This document shows positions 24,718 through 33,789 of a stretch of 64,000 nucleotides of DNA, piece by piece. The notes under the pieces were generated by a model. It saw only the letters and a list, made by a program, of their open reading frames with translations, was not told the origin of the DNA and searched no databases. This DNA comes from Polynucleobacter sp. AP-Kolm-20A-A1 (GTDB lineage Bacteria; Pseudomonadota; Gammaproteobacteria; Burkholderiales; Burkholderiaceae). The position numbers were made by a program, and so were the translations under genes. Positions within the stretch are counted from its first letter, which is position 1, and each line of letters opens with the position of its first letter. The stretch spans positions 310,001 through 374,000 of the forward strand of contig NZ_CP061315.1 of the NCBI RefSeq assembly GCF_018688315.1, read 5' to 3'.

Positions 24718-26343
24718 ATGACTCAAGCAAATACCTACGACTACATCATTATTGGGGCGGGCAGCGCCGGCTGTATGTTGGCCAAGCGCTTGACCGAGAA
24801 CCCCGCCAAAAAGGTTTTGTTAATTGAAGCCGGCAAAAACGATAACTATATTTGGATTCATATTCCAGTTGGCTATCTGTACTGTATTGATAATCCTCGC
24901 GCAGATTGGCGTTTTAAGACAGTCGCTGAAAAAGGTCTTAACGGCCGCTCATTGTTATATCCCCGCGGTCGAGTGCTTGGCGGTTGTTCATCGATTAACG
25001 GCATGATCTACATGCGTGGTCAAGCTGGTGATTATGAATCTTGGGTGCAAGCTACAGGCGATGATTCTTGGTCATGGAAAAACGCTTTGCGTCGTTACAA
25101 ATCTTTTGAGGATTACTACGGTGCCGCGAACGAGTGGCACGGCAAAGGTGGCGAGTGGACGGTATCAAAGCAACGTCTGCGTTGGCCCATCATGGATAAG
25201 TTCAAAGAGGCTGCAGTCCAGGCAGGCGTTCCTGCATCAGAAGACTTCAATCGTGGCGATAACTTTGGCGTAGGTTACTTTGACGTCAGCCAGCGCGCAG
25301 GATGGAGATTAAATACATCTAAGGCTTTCTTAAAAGATGCTGCCAAGCGCAGCAATCTCACGGTAATTACCGAAGCGGTAGTGAGCAAACTCAAAATTGA
25401 TCCAACGACAAAAAATTGTTACGGCGTTGAGTACATTAAGGATGGTGCAAACCAGGAAGCTTTGTGCGCAATCGATCATGGCGGAGAAGTTTTGTTAAGT
25501 GCGGGCGCTATTGGAAGCGTACAAATTTTGGAGCGCTCTGGTGTTGGAGCTGCTGCACATTTAAATGCTTTGGGTATTCCGGTGCTTGCTGATTTACCGG
25601 GTGTCGGCGAGAACCTGCAAGACCACTTACAGCTGCGCATGGTCTATAAAGTAAATGGCATCAAGACTTTAAACACCAAAGCGAATTCTTGGTTTGGCAA
25701 GATGATGATTGGTTTGGAGTATGTATTGAAGCGCTCGGGTCCAATGTCAATGGCCCCTTCTCAGTTGGGCGCTTTTGCCTATAGCTCACCTGCGCAAAAG
25801 AGTGCCAACGTGGAGTATCACGTGCAACCTTTGTCGCTAGAAAAGTTTGGCGAAGATTTACATTCCTTTAATGCATTCACGGCAAGTGTTTGTAACTTGC
25901 GTCCAACTTCTCGTGGCAGCGTTCACATCACATCGACTGATCCAGAAGCTCCACCAGCTATTCGCCCAAATTATTTATCGACCGATGAGGATCGCAAAGT
26001 GGCAGCAGAGTCTTTGCGTCTCACTCGTAATATTGTTGAGCAATCTGCGCTCGCACCATATACACCAGAAGAATACAAACCCGGTGTGCAATATCAATCA
26101 GACGAAGAGTTGGTGAAAGCTGCAGGCGATATTGGTACAACTATCTTTCACCCAGTCGGCACTTGCAAGATGGGTCGTGCAGACGATCCAATGGCAGTTC
26201 TAGATTCTGAGTTGCGTGTGAGAGGTATTGGGCATTTGCGCGTAGTAGATGCATCCGCAATGCCAACGATTACTTCCGGTAACACTGCGGCGCCGACCAT
26301 GATGATTGCGCAGCGCGTAGCGGAATTAATTGCGGGTGAATAA
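24718..26343 (+). CDS. GMC family oxidoreductase (FAD-dependent alcohol/choline dehydrogenase type)
   Basis: I chose the ATG at 24718 because YDYIIIGAGSAGCMLAKRL, the FAD-binding motif, follows within ten residues. An upstream start at 24673 would add 15 unrelated residues. The 541-residue protein has GRVLGGCSSINGMIYMRGQ (the second family signature) and the C-terminal FHPVGTCKMG with its catalytic-site histidine, then TSGNTAAPTMMIAQR. GMC enzymes oxidise alcohols, choline or sugars. The substrate here is not visible. Its stop overlaps the start of an EamA transporter gene, so the two are coupled. The enzyme has no obvious signal peptide and is likely cytoplasmic. Confidence 0.85.
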   Translation: MTQANTYDYIIIGAGSAGCMLAKRLTENPAKKVLLIEAGKNDNYIWIHIPVGYLYCIDNPRADWRFKTVAEKGLNGRSLLYPRGRVLGGCSSINGMIYMRGQAGDYESWVQATGDDSWSWKNALRRYKSFEDYYGAANEWHGKGGEWTVSKQRLRWPIMDKFKEAAVQAGVPASEDFNRGDNFGVGYFDVSQRAGWRLNTSKAFLKDAAKRSNLTVITEAVVSKLKIDPTTKNCYGVEYIKDGANQEALCAIDHGGEVLLSAGAIGSVQILERSGVGAAAHLNALGIPVLADLPGVGENLQDHLQLRMVYKVNGIKTLNTKANSWFGKMMIGLEYVLKRSGPMSMAPSQLGAFAYSSPAQKSANVEYHVQPLSLEKFGEDLHSFNAFTASVCNLRPTSRGSVHITSTDPEAPPAIRPNYLSTDEDRKVAAESLRLTRNIVEQSALAPYTPEEYKPGVQYQSDEELVKAAGDIGTTIFHPVGTCKMGRADDPMAVLDSELRVRGIGHLRVVDASAMPTITSGNTAAPTMMIAQRVAELIAGE

Positions 26344-27250
26344 ATCTTCTCGGCATCAGCAAATGCCGGCAAGCCATCTGTTATTGGCTCTGGCTATCGT
26401 AGCTGTGTGGGGCACCAACTTTGTAGTGATTAAGGTTTCGTTAGAAGCTTTCCCACCATTTTTATTTGCTGCCTTGCGTTATCTATTTGCTTTATTGCCG
26501 GTGGTGTTTTTCTTGCCGAAACCTAAAGTTTCATGGGGCAATCTCTGCGTCTATGGTTTGGCAACTGGAGTAGGGCAGTTCGGCATCATGTATTTCGCGA
26601 TTGACGGTCGCATCTCTCCAGGCTTAGCTTCCTTAGTAATTCAGACTCAAGTTTTTTTCACAATTGGCTTTGCCATGTTTTTTGCCAGAGAGGGTTTGCG
26701 ACTCTATCAAGCTGTTGCTGTGGGTGTGGCCATGATCGGTCTTTTAATTATTGCGCTGCACACCGATGCAAATACCACCTTCCTTGGTTTGGCCTTAGTT
26801 GTCTTTGCGGGATTTTCATGGGGTGTGGCCAATACAGTCAGTCGTCGGGCGGGTGCAATCAATATGCTGGCCTACGTTGTGTGGGCAAGTGCATTCTCAA
26901 TTCCGCCACTTGTGCTCATGGCCCACCTCTTTGAGGGTGGATGGCAGCAGATGGGCTCCTCAATAGCCTCGGCTTCAGTGGGGGCATGGGCCGGAGTGCT
27001 TTGGCAATCCTGGGCCAACACCCTGTTTGGTTACGCTGCTTGGGGTTGGTTGCTCTCCAAGCATCCTGCCGCCGTGGTGGCGCCCGCACCGCTATTAGTC
27101 CCTATATTTGGCATGGGGGCATCTGCTTATTTTTTAAGCGAACCACTGCCCCTATGGAAGATCATGGCTGCGGGGTTAGTGATCGCTGGCTTGGTAGTGA
27201 ATTTATTTTGGCCAAGCATTGAGCTCAAGCTCAAACAGCATTTTTCCTAA
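26336..27250 (+). CDS. EamA/DMT family exporter
   Basis: This inner-membrane protein of about 304 residues has ten helices in two EamA repeats. The first starts HLLLALAIVAVWGTNFVVIK, the usual family entry. The start could be TTG at 26330, GTG at 26336 or ATG at 26363. I chose the GTG because GTGAATAA overlaps the upstream stop. Members export amino acids or metabolites such as O-acetylserine. The coupling to a GMC oxidoreductase suggests that its substrate may be related to that enzyme's product, which is inference. Confidence 0.8.
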   Translation: MNKSSRHQQMPASHLLLALAIVAVWGTNFVVIKVSLEAFPPFLFAALRYLFALLPVVFFLPKPKVSWGNLCVYGLATGVGQFGIMYFAIDGRISPGLASLVIQTQVFFTIGFAMFFAREGLRLYQAVAVGVAMIGLLIIALHTDANTTFLGLALVVFAGFSWGVANTVSRRAGAINMLAYVVWASAFSIPPLVLMAHLFEGGWQQMGSSIASASVGAWAGVLWQSWANTLFGYAAWGWLLSKHPAAVVAPAPLLVPIFGMGASAYFLSEPLPLWKIMAAGLVIAGLVVNLFWPSIELKLKQHFS

Positions 27251-27313
27251 AGAATTTGCTCCCCTATGGGGTAATGTAAAACCCTAATAGATGGCCCTTT
27301 TTTTGCCCTTGCA

Positions 27314-27341
27314 TTGACTGTAAGATAGCTATTCGTTATCT
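27314..27341 (+). promoter_or_regulatory. Candidate sigma-70 promoter of the ABC solute receptor gene
   Basis: A -35 element TTGACT (27314-27319) and a -10 element TTATCT (27336-27341) are 16 bases apart, upstream of the receptor start at 27399. AGATA and TATCT inside this stretch form a short inverted repeat that could be an operator. Confidence 0.55.
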
Positions 27342-27398
27342 GTAGTACCTATAAAAAAGTATTTATTTAATTAGCATTTTTTTAGTCATGGAGACTTT

Positions 27399-28583
27399 AT
27401 GAATATTCGTCGTCACATTTTTGCAGTAGCTGCTACTGCAATGCTTGCAACCGGTGCTTACGCTGCCGATATCAAACTTGGTGTTTCAGGACCTTTCACT
27501 GGCGGCTCTGCCTCAATGGGCGTAAGTATGCGTGATGGTGTGCGTCTTGCTACAAAAGAGATTAATGCTGCTGGTGGTATCAATGGCAACAAAATCGTTT
27601 TGGTTGAGCGCGACGATGAAGCAAAAAATGAGCGTGGTGTGCAAATCGCACAAGAGTTGATCAACAACGAAAAAGTAGTTGCAACTTTGGGCTTTATTAA
27701 TACTGGTGTTTCATTGGCTGCGCAACGTTTCTATCAAGATGCGAAGATTCCAGTAATGAACAACGTGGCAACAGGCACAATTGTTACTAAGCAATTCCCT
27801 AACGCACCAGAAAACTATATTTTCCGTAACGCTGCAGCCGATAACATTCAAGCACCAATGATCGCTAAAGAGGCAGTTGAGAAGCGTGGCTTGAAGAAAG
27901 TGGCTATCTTGGCTGACTCTACAAACTACGGTCAGTTGGGTCGTGAAGACTTAGAAAAGGCTTTGAAGGGCTATGGCGTAACTCCAGTAGCTACTGAGAA
28001 GTTCAACATTGGTGACGTCGATATGACTTCACAATTGCTCAAAGCAAAAAATGCTGGTGCAGATGTGATTTTGACTTACGCAATTGGACCTGAGTTGGCA
28101 CAAATTGCTAACGGTATGGCGAAGTTGGGTTGGAAGAAGCCAATGATTGGTTCATGGACATTGTCTATGGCTAGCTTCATTGATACAGCTGGTAAGAACG
28201 GTAACGGCGCAACAATGCCAGAGACTTTCATTCAGAACCCTGCAACTACACCAAAGCGTAAAGCTTTCGTAGATGCATACCTGAAGGATTTCAAGCCAAA
28301 GAACGGCATCATCGCTTCTCCAGTATCAGCAGCTCAAGGTTACGACTCTGTATACCTCTTGGCTGCCGCTATCAAGCAAGCTAACAGCACAGAAGGACCA
28401 AAGATTTTGGCTGCTTTGGAGAACTTGAATGCTCCAGTTGACGGCGTTGTGATAACTTACAACAAGCCATTTAGCAAAACTGACCATGAAGCAATCAAGA
28501 CTAAAGACGTAGTAATGGGCGTTGTAGAAAACGGCCGTGTTGAGTTCTTGAATGCTGAAGACGCAACAGCTAAGAAGAAGTAA
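27399..28583 (+). CDS. Branched-chain amino acid/amide ABC transporter, substrate-binding protein (LivK-like)
   Basis: The 394-residue exported receptor has a signal peptide cut near AYAADIKLG. Then come GVSGPFTGGSASMG (ligand-loop start), LATKEINAAGGINGNKIVLVERDD and TLGFINTGVSLAA, which are type I periplasmic-binding-fold blocks typical of LivK. It feeds the permease and ATPase genes downstream. A strong terminator hairpin sits between this gene and livH, so this gene is probably expressed at a higher level than the rest. The ligand could be branched amino acids, short amides or urea. The family does not allow a choice here. Confidence 0.85.
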   Translation: MNIRRHIFAVAATAMLATGAYAADIKLGVSGPFTGGSASMGVSMRDGVRLATKEINAAGGINGNKIVLVERDDEAKNERGVQIAQELINNEKVVATLGFINTGVSLAAQRFYQDAKIPVMNNVATGTIVTKQFPNAPENYIFRNAAADNIQAPMIAKEAVEKRGLKKVAILADSTNYGQLGREDLEKALKGYGVTPVATEKFNIGDVDMTSQLLKAKNAGADVILTYAIGPELAQIANGMAKLGWKKPMIGSWTLSMASFIDTAGKNGNGATMPETFIQNPATTPKRKAFVDAYLKDFKPKNGIIASPVSAAQGYDSVYLLAAAIKQANSTEGPKILAALENLNAPVDGVVITYNKPFSKTDHEAIKTKDVVMGVVENGRVEFLNAEDATAKKK

Positions 28584-28647
28584 TTAGTTCCAGGTCTGCA
28601 GGCAAGAGGACTACTTATCTTGCACTGCAACATTTGTTAGATCAAAG

Positions 28648-28670
28648 CGCCGCCCAAAAGGCGGCGTTTT
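28648..28670 (+). terminator. Rho-independent terminator between the receptor and permease genes
   Basis: Stem CGCCGCC (28648-28654) and GGCGGCG (28660-28666) with a 5-base loop, followed by TTTT. It lies between the receptor stop and the LivH-type start and probably attenuates read-through. Confidence 0.8.
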
Positions 28671-28731
28671 GCTTACAATGTCGGATTCGTTAATAAAACA
28701 GTTTTAAGTATTTTCTTTTAGGCCAATAAAA

Positions 28732-29610
28732 ATGGACATGCTTGCACAAATCCTCTCAAGCGGTATCGCTGTGGGGATGATCTATGCGGTGATCGCTTTC
28801 GGTTTCCAGCTCACTTTTGCCACATCAGGCACTTTGAACTTCGGTCAAGGTGAAGCGCTGATGTTAGGCGCTCTAGTAGGTTTAACCTGCGTTGACACTT
28901 TTGGCATGAACTATTGGGTGATGATTCCTGTAGTTTGCTTATTTGGAATGCTGCAAGGTGGCTTTGTTGAGCTTATCGGTGTACGTCCAGCCATCAAAAT
29001 TAAATCTGAGTTTGGTTGGATTATGTCCACCATTGCACTCGGCATTATTTTCAAGAACGTAGCTGAAAATATCTGGGGCCGTGATGCATTGCCATTCCCG
29101 TCACCATTGCCAATGGAGCCAATGGAGTTCCTTGGTGCGAACATTTTGCCAATGGAGATCCTGGTGGTAGTAGGTGCTTTGGTCATGATGTTATTAGTAG
29201 AATTTTTCAACCGTAAAACAATTTATGGCAAAGCGGTTGTTGCTACTGCAAACGACCGTGATGCCGCTGGTTTGATGGGTATTAATACCAGTGTTGTGAT
29301 TACCTTCTCTTATGCACTCTCTTCATTAACTGCGGCATTTGCTGGTGTATTGATTGCACCTCTGACATTGACTGGCGCAAGCATGGGCGGCGCCTTAGGT
29401 CTTAAGGCCTTCGCAGTAGCGATTATTGGTGGTCTCTCAAGCGGTATGGGAATTATTGTTGGTGGCTTGATCCTCGGAATTGTGGAGACAGCTACAGGCT
29501 TTTATATCTCTACTGGCTATAAAGATGTGCCAGGTTTGATCTTGCTCTTGCTAGTGCTGGCATACAAACCATCAGGCCTCTTTGGTAAATCTGCAATTAA
29601 GAAAGTTTAA
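28732..29610 (+). CDS. LivH-type ABC transporter permease
   Basis: The 292-residue permease has about eight helices and the typical start QILSSGIAVGMIYAVIAFGF followed by LNFGQGEALMLGA. It forms the membrane channel with the LivM half of the next protein. Its stop overlaps the ATG of the next gene (TAATG), so translation is coupled. Confidence 0.88.
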   Translation: MDMLAQILSSGIAVGMIYAVIAFGFQLTFATSGTLNFGQGEALMLGALVGLTCVDTFGMNYWVMIPVVCLFGMLQGGFVELIGVRPAIKIKSEFGWIMSTIALGIIFKNVAENIWGRDALPFPSPLPMEPMEFLGANILPMEILVVVGALVMMLLVEFFNRKTIYGKAVVATANDRDAAGLMGINTSVVITFSYALSSLTAAFAGVLIAPLTLTGASMGGALGLKAFAVAIIGGLSSGMGIIVGGLILGIVETATGFYISTGYKDVPGLILLLLVLAYKPSGLFGKSAIKKV

Positions 29611-31538
29611 TGATGAAGAAGTCTCTAATCCCTCTATTAATTGCAATTGCGGGGCTCTTTGTATTGCCCCTCTTTATTCACAATCCTTATTACATTCACT
29701 TGGTTGAAACCATTCTGATCTACACCATTCTGTTATTTGGTTTGGACATCGTGGTGGGTTATGTAGGTCAGGTTTCTTTAGGGCACGCAGCCCTATTTGG
29801 AATTGGTTCGTACACCGCTGGCGTTTTGTACTTCCACTTTGGATTGCCAATTTGGGTCAATATTCCGGCAGCTATTATTGTTACGGCAATCTTTGGCGGT
29901 ATCTTGGCTTTGCCTGCTTTGAAGGTAATCGGACCATACCTGGCGATGGTGACTTTGGCATTTGGCACGATCGCACAGATTCTCATTAATGAGATGACTT
30001 GGTTGACTGAAGGCCCATTGGGCATCAAGATTCCAAAGCCTGAGTTGATGGGTGTTCCGATGACCAAGGCGGAGTACTTCTGGCTGGTTTCCGTTATCTT
30101 GATTCTTTCCATGATCGTTGTAGACCGTTTTGTAAAGTCACAAATTGGTCGCGCCTTTGAAGCCTTGCGTGATAGCCCGATTGCCTGTGACTGTATGGGC
30201 GTTTCCGTATATCGCTTTAAGGTGATCGCATTTGTGATCAGCGCTGCTTTTGCAGGTTTGGCTGGTTGCTTGTACGCCTACTCAGAGCAATATATTTCAC
30301 CAAATACTTACAACAACGAACTTGCTGTTTTGTTCTTGCTCGGCATCATCATGGGTGGACGTAAGTCTCGCCTTGGTGCAGTCATTGGCGCCGCCATCAT
30401 CGTATTGTTACCTAAGCTCTTGGACGATATTTTCTTGTTCCGTATTGTTGCTTCGATCATTGCGCTCGTAGTAGTAGCAGGTGCTGCAATGGCCTTGTCT
30501 AAGAAGGTGACTACTCCACGTCGTGTAGCGGTACCTATCGCTGGTGTGGTTGGTTTAGCTGCGTTCTCATTCTGGCTCAACAGCATCTCTGACTGGCGCT
30601 TGAGTATTTTCGGCTTCATGATTTTGTTGGTGGTGTACTACTTGCAAAACGGTATCGTTGGTTTTGCGAAAAGCTTCTACCAGTCAATTGTTGGTAAAGC
30701 TAAAACTACCCGCGGTGGTGATGCTGAAGCGGTGGATGATTCCATTAGCTTTATTAGCGCCGTTTCAAATACCAATACTGGCGCTGAGCTCTTGAAAGTT
30801 GACTCTGTATTGATGCAGTTCGGTGGCTTGAAGGCATTGAACAATGTTGATCTCAGTATCAAGCGCGGCACTATTCATGGTCTGATCGGCCCTAACGGTT
30901 CCGGTAAGAGCACGATGATGAACGTGTTGACGGGTATTTATGTGCCTACGGCAGGTAACGTGCTGTACGCTGGCGAAAGCGTTGTTGGTAAGACGTCTTC
31001 AGACATCGCTTTATCTGGTATTGCACGTACCTTCCAAAACGTTCAGCTTTTCGGTGAAATGACTGCTATCCAAAATATTTTGGTTGGTTTGCATCACACC
31101 TTCAAGTCAAACATGGTGGAAATTGCCTTGAATCTGCCACGCTATAAGCGTGAAGAGGCTGAAGCTCATGCTCGCGCAATGGCGCTCCTCAAGTTCGTTG
31201 GTTTGGATGACTTGGCGAATGAAGAAGCGCGCAACTTGCCATATGGTAAGCAGCGTTTGCTCGAGATTGCCCGTGCCTTGGCATTGGATCCTGAGTTGCT
31301 CTTGTTGGATGAGCCAGCAGCAGGCTTGACAGCTCCCGACATTAAAGAACTCTTGCGCATTATTCGTAAGATCCGCGATAGCGGTATTACCTTTATCCTG
31401 ATTGAGCATCACATGGATGTGGTGATGTCAGTTTGCGATACCGTTTCTGTATTGGACTTCGGTCAGAAGATTGCAGAAGGTAAACCAGCTGAAGTTCAGG
31501 CAGACGAGAAGGTGATTCATGCCTACTTGGGTACTTAA
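29610..31538 (+). CDS. LivM-LivG fusion: ABC permease with C-terminal ATPase
   Basis: The 642-residue protein fuses two subunits. Residues 1 to about 370 are a LivM-type permease with GYVGQVSLGHAALFGIGSYTAG and a GIIMGGRKSRLG segment. From about 395 to the end it is a LivG-type ATPase with Walker A GPNGSGKST, signature LPYGKQR and Walker B LLLLDEPAAG. Normally these are two genes. The fusion is seen in several Burkholderiales, to my knowledge. Signature LPYGKQR differs from the classical LSYGQQR but keeps its layout. Together with LivH, LivF and LivK it makes a complete importer. Confidence 0.88.
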   Translation: MMKKSLIPLLIAIAGLFVLPLFIHNPYYIHLVETILIYTILLFGLDIVVGYVGQVSLGHAALFGIGSYTAGVLYFHFGLPIWVNIPAAIIVTAIFGGILALPALKVIGPYLAMVTLAFGTIAQILINEMTWLTEGPLGIKIPKPELMGVPMTKAEYFWLVSVILILSMIVVDRFVKSQIGRAFEALRDSPIACDCMGVSVYRFKVIAFVISAAFAGLAGCLYAYSEQYISPNTYNNELAVLFLLGIIMGGRKSRLGAVIGAAIIVLLPKLLDDIFLFRIVASIIALVVVAGAAMALSKKVTTPRRVAVPIAGVVGLAAFSFWLNSISDWRLSIFGFMILLVVYYLQNGIVGFAKSFYQSIVGKAKTTRGGDAEAVDDSISFISAVSNTNTGAELLKVDSVLMQFGGLKALNNVDLSIKRGTIHGLIGPNGSGKSTMMNVLTGIYVPTAGNVLYAGESVVGKTSSDIALSGIARTFQNVQLFGEMTAIQNILVGLHHTFKSNMVEIALNLPRYKREEAEAHARAMALLKFVGLDDLANEEARNLPYGKQRLLEIARALALDPELLLLDEPAAGLTAPDIKELLRIIRKIRDSGITFILIEHHMDVVMSVCDTVSVLDFGQKIAEGKPAEVQADEKVIHAYLGT

Positions 31539-31568
31539 TCACTAGAACATATTGAATCGGTAAATACC

Positions 31569-32297
31569 ATGCTATCTATTAAGAATCTTGAAGCAGGCTA
31601 CGGCAAAGTCAAAGTCCTCCACGGCATCAATATTGATGTTCCAAAAGGACAAGTCATTACTTTGATTGGCTCAAACGGCGCCGGCAAAACAACAACGATG
31701 CGTGCCATCACTGGCATGATCAAACCAACAGCTGGTGAGGTCACTCTAGGCGGCGAAAAAATTGATGGTTACGACTCTCATAAGATCGCTCGCTTAGGTT
31801 TGGCTCACAGCCCTGAAGGTCGCCGTGTATTTACGACGATGTCAGTTACCGACAACTTATTGTTGGGCGCATTTCCACGCTTTACAGGTAGTCGTCCAAA
31901 AGGCGACATCAAGAATGACTTGGAAAAGTCTCTTGAAATGTTCCCGCGTTTGAAAGAGCGTCGCAATCAATTGGCTGGAACGCTATCTGGTGGTGAGCAA
32001 CAAATGTTGGCCATGGCTCGTGCTGTGATGCTCAATCCAGAGATTATTCTCTTAGATGAGCCATCAATGGGTCTGGCACCAATTTTGGTTGAGGAAGTAT
32101 TTAAGATCATTTCTAACTTGAAGTCACAGGGTGTGACCATGTTGTTGGTTGAGCAGTTTGCTGCTGCAGCCTTGAATGTGGCTGACTACGGTTATGTGCT
32201 TGAGAACGGTAAGATCGCTACTCACGGACCTGCTGCTAAGCTCAAGGATGATCCTGCTGTGAAAGCGGCTTACTTGGGTGGTGCTGGTGGCCACTAA
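31569..32297 (+). CDS. LivF-type ABC transporter ATP-binding protein
   Basis: The 242-residue ATPase has Walker A IGSNGAGKTT, signature LSGGEQQM and Walker B EIILLDEPSMG, with the characteristic LAPILVEEVFKII after it. It is the second ATPase of the branched-chain amino acid/amide importer. The gene follows the LivM-LivG fusion gene after 30 bases. A perfect 11-base-arm terminator closes the operon. Confidence 0.9.
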   Translation: MLSIKNLEAGYGKVKVLHGINIDVPKGQVITLIGSNGAGKTTTMRAITGMIKPTAGEVTLGGEKIDGYDSHKIARLGLAHSPEGRRVFTTMSVTDNLLLGAFPRFTGSRPKGDIKNDLEKSLEMFPRLKERRNQLAGTLSGGEQQMLAMARAVMLNPEIILLDEPSMGLAPILVEEVFKIISNLKSQGVTMLLVEQFAAAALNVADYGYVLENGKIATHGPAAKLKDDPAVKAAYLGGAGGH

Positions 32298-32330
32298 GTA
32301 GCTAGTTAAATACCCAACTACCTCTAATAG

Positions 32331-32358
32331 AAAAGCCCTTAGTAATAAGGGCTTTTTC
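32331..32358 (+). terminator. Terminator of the ABC transporter operon
   Basis: Arms AAAAGCCCTTA (32331-32341) and TAAGGGCTTTT (32346-32356) with a 4-base loop and a U-tract. It also serves the convergent minus-strand genes, since the A-rich left arm gives a U-tract on that strand. Confidence 0.85.
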
Positions 32359-32361
32359 TTT

Positions 32362-32958
32362 TTAGTCAGCTAAGAGCTTTACCGCTTCCCGTATCAGCAG
32401 GGCGCGATAGCCCATATATATAGCAACTACAGTAAATCCAAACAAAAAGAGCTTGGGTATCAATGCGCCTTCAGCCACCAATTCACTATTGAGTAAGCCA
32501 ATCGCTACGGCAAAAAAGAAGAGTGCTCCTAGTCCGAGGATGATCCAATTCTCATTGCTGCTGACTTGTTTGGTTTGGTTGCTATAAGCAAGAACCTGAA
32601 GAGACTCACCTTTTTGGTATCCAGCTACTCTGATTTGATCGCCATCAGCAATCTGCATTGGTGCGGAAAATTTGGCTTCGATTGTCTTATCTCCCAAATT
32701 AAATTTAGAGATAAAAAAGCGCTTGTAATAAACCGAAGAATGGTCGTGGGTAGGCTTTTCATGGTTTACGTATTCGAGCAATTCATTATTGAGATTGCTC
32801 ACTGTGCCAGAAATCGAGCTAATAGAGCTTGAAAGCAAAGAGCTTGGTTTACTTGTGGACATCAGCAGGACTCCCAAAAGGCTAAAGCTGAGTATAAAGA
32901 GAAGAGATAGTAACGGTCTTTTGAGGTGCACTGAATGATTATTACTGCGATTGCCCAA
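32362..32958 (-). CDS. Unknown membrane protein in the sulfide operon
   Basis: The 198-residue protein has one N-terminal helix (about 14-32), a soluble region of about 100 residues with beta-strand character (HSSVYYKRFFISKF, APMQIADGDQIRVAGYQKGESLQVLAY), then two C-terminal helices (about 137-190). I do not recognise a family. It follows the TSUP gene after 9 bases on the minus strand, so it is the third gene of the SQR operon. The soluble part resembles membrane-anchored beta domains of NfeD-like proteins in shape only. Confidence 0.55.
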   Translation of the reverse strand: MGNRSNNHSVHLKRPLLSLLFILSFSLLGVLLMSTSKPSSLLSSSISSISGTVSNLNNELLEYVNHEKPTHDHSSVYYKRFFISKFNLGDKTIEAKFSAPMQIADGDQIRVAGYQKGESLQVLAYSNQTKQVSSNENWIILGLGALFFFAVAIGLLNSELVAEGALIPKLFLFGFTVVAIYMGYRALLIREAVKLLAD

Positions 32959-32967
32959 TTAGGGAGT

Positions 32968-33786
32968 TCAAATATGATTAATCGCCTTGATCATTAGACT
33001 TACGGCAATAATTAAAGTAAAGATCGCAAATATTTGCTGAATTCTGGGGCCACTTATCTTTCTTTCTAACGTTTTCCCTAAAAGAAGTCCCAATAATGAA
33101 CCGCAGGCAAATGGAATGGCAATAGCCATGTTTAGGGTTCCGGATGCAAGTGAAATGAAGGCGCCTCCAGCAGAAACAATTGCAAGCACACCAAGTGATG
33201 TAGCCACAATTGATTTCATTGGTAGATCTGTAAATTTATTTAGTGCAGGCACCAAAATAAATCCTCCCCCAACCCCCAATAGACCCGATAGAAAGCCTGC
33301 TGTAGCACCAGAAATCATGAGTGCGCGTGCACATGGAGCCGTCCAAATTAGCTTGCCAATCGAAGAGTCTAATTGGCACGGTGGAGTTTTGGCTTGTTGA
33401 TCTGACTTGCCGGAAAGGTTTTTTGCTACTTGCAGAAGCATGCGAACCGCAACATACATCAACACCAAACTAAATAGTATTGATAATGGAGTGTTAGGCA
33501 CTTTCTGGGCTAGCCATAATCCAAGAGGGGAAAGTATTAAACCAAAGATTGCCATTAACATGGCCGCTTTATACCGAAGTGCCTTGGCTTTTAAGCCTAT
33601 TGCTGCTCCTACAGCAGCGGATATGGTGATGGCTGTTAAGGCAATTGGACCTGCTTCAGAAATAGGCAGGTGTAGCAAAAAAACCAATAGCGGTACTGAT
33701 AAGATGCCGCCACCAGCACCGGTGAGACCCATTAGGACGCCAACAAAGACGCCTATCGCTAAGGTTAGGTAGGGCAAAAAATCCAT
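32968..33786 (-). CDS. TSUP (TauE/SafE) family anion exporter
   Basis: The 272-residue membrane protein has two DUF81 repeats. The first begins GVFVGVLMGLTGAGGGILSVPLL and the second GFLSGLLGVGGGFILVPAL. TSUP proteins export sulfite, thiosulfate or sulfoacetate. Between SQR and an uncharacterised gene, export of sulfite or thiosulfate from sulfide oxidation is the natural reading, as for related proteins of bacterial H2S-response loci. It starts 3 bases after the SQR stop. Confidence 0.82.
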   Translation of the reverse strand: MDFLPYLTLAIGVFVGVLMGLTGAGGGILSVPLLVFLLHLPISEAGPIALTAITISAAVGAAIGLKAKALRYKAAMLMAIFGLILSPLGLWLAQKVPNTPLSILFSLVLMYVAVRMLLQVAKNLSGKSDQQAKTPPCQLDSSIGKLIWTAPCARALMISGATAGFLSGLLGVGGGFILVPALNKFTDLPMKSIVATSLGVLAIVSAGGAFISLASGTLNMAIAIPFACGSLLGLLLGKTLERKISGPRIQQIFAIFTLIIAVSLMIKAINHI

Positions 33787-33789
33787 AAA

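Noticed and set aside
33407-33772. Plus-strand open frame of 121 residues inside the TSUP gene
   Set aside because: It is antisense to a conserved transporter and has no support.
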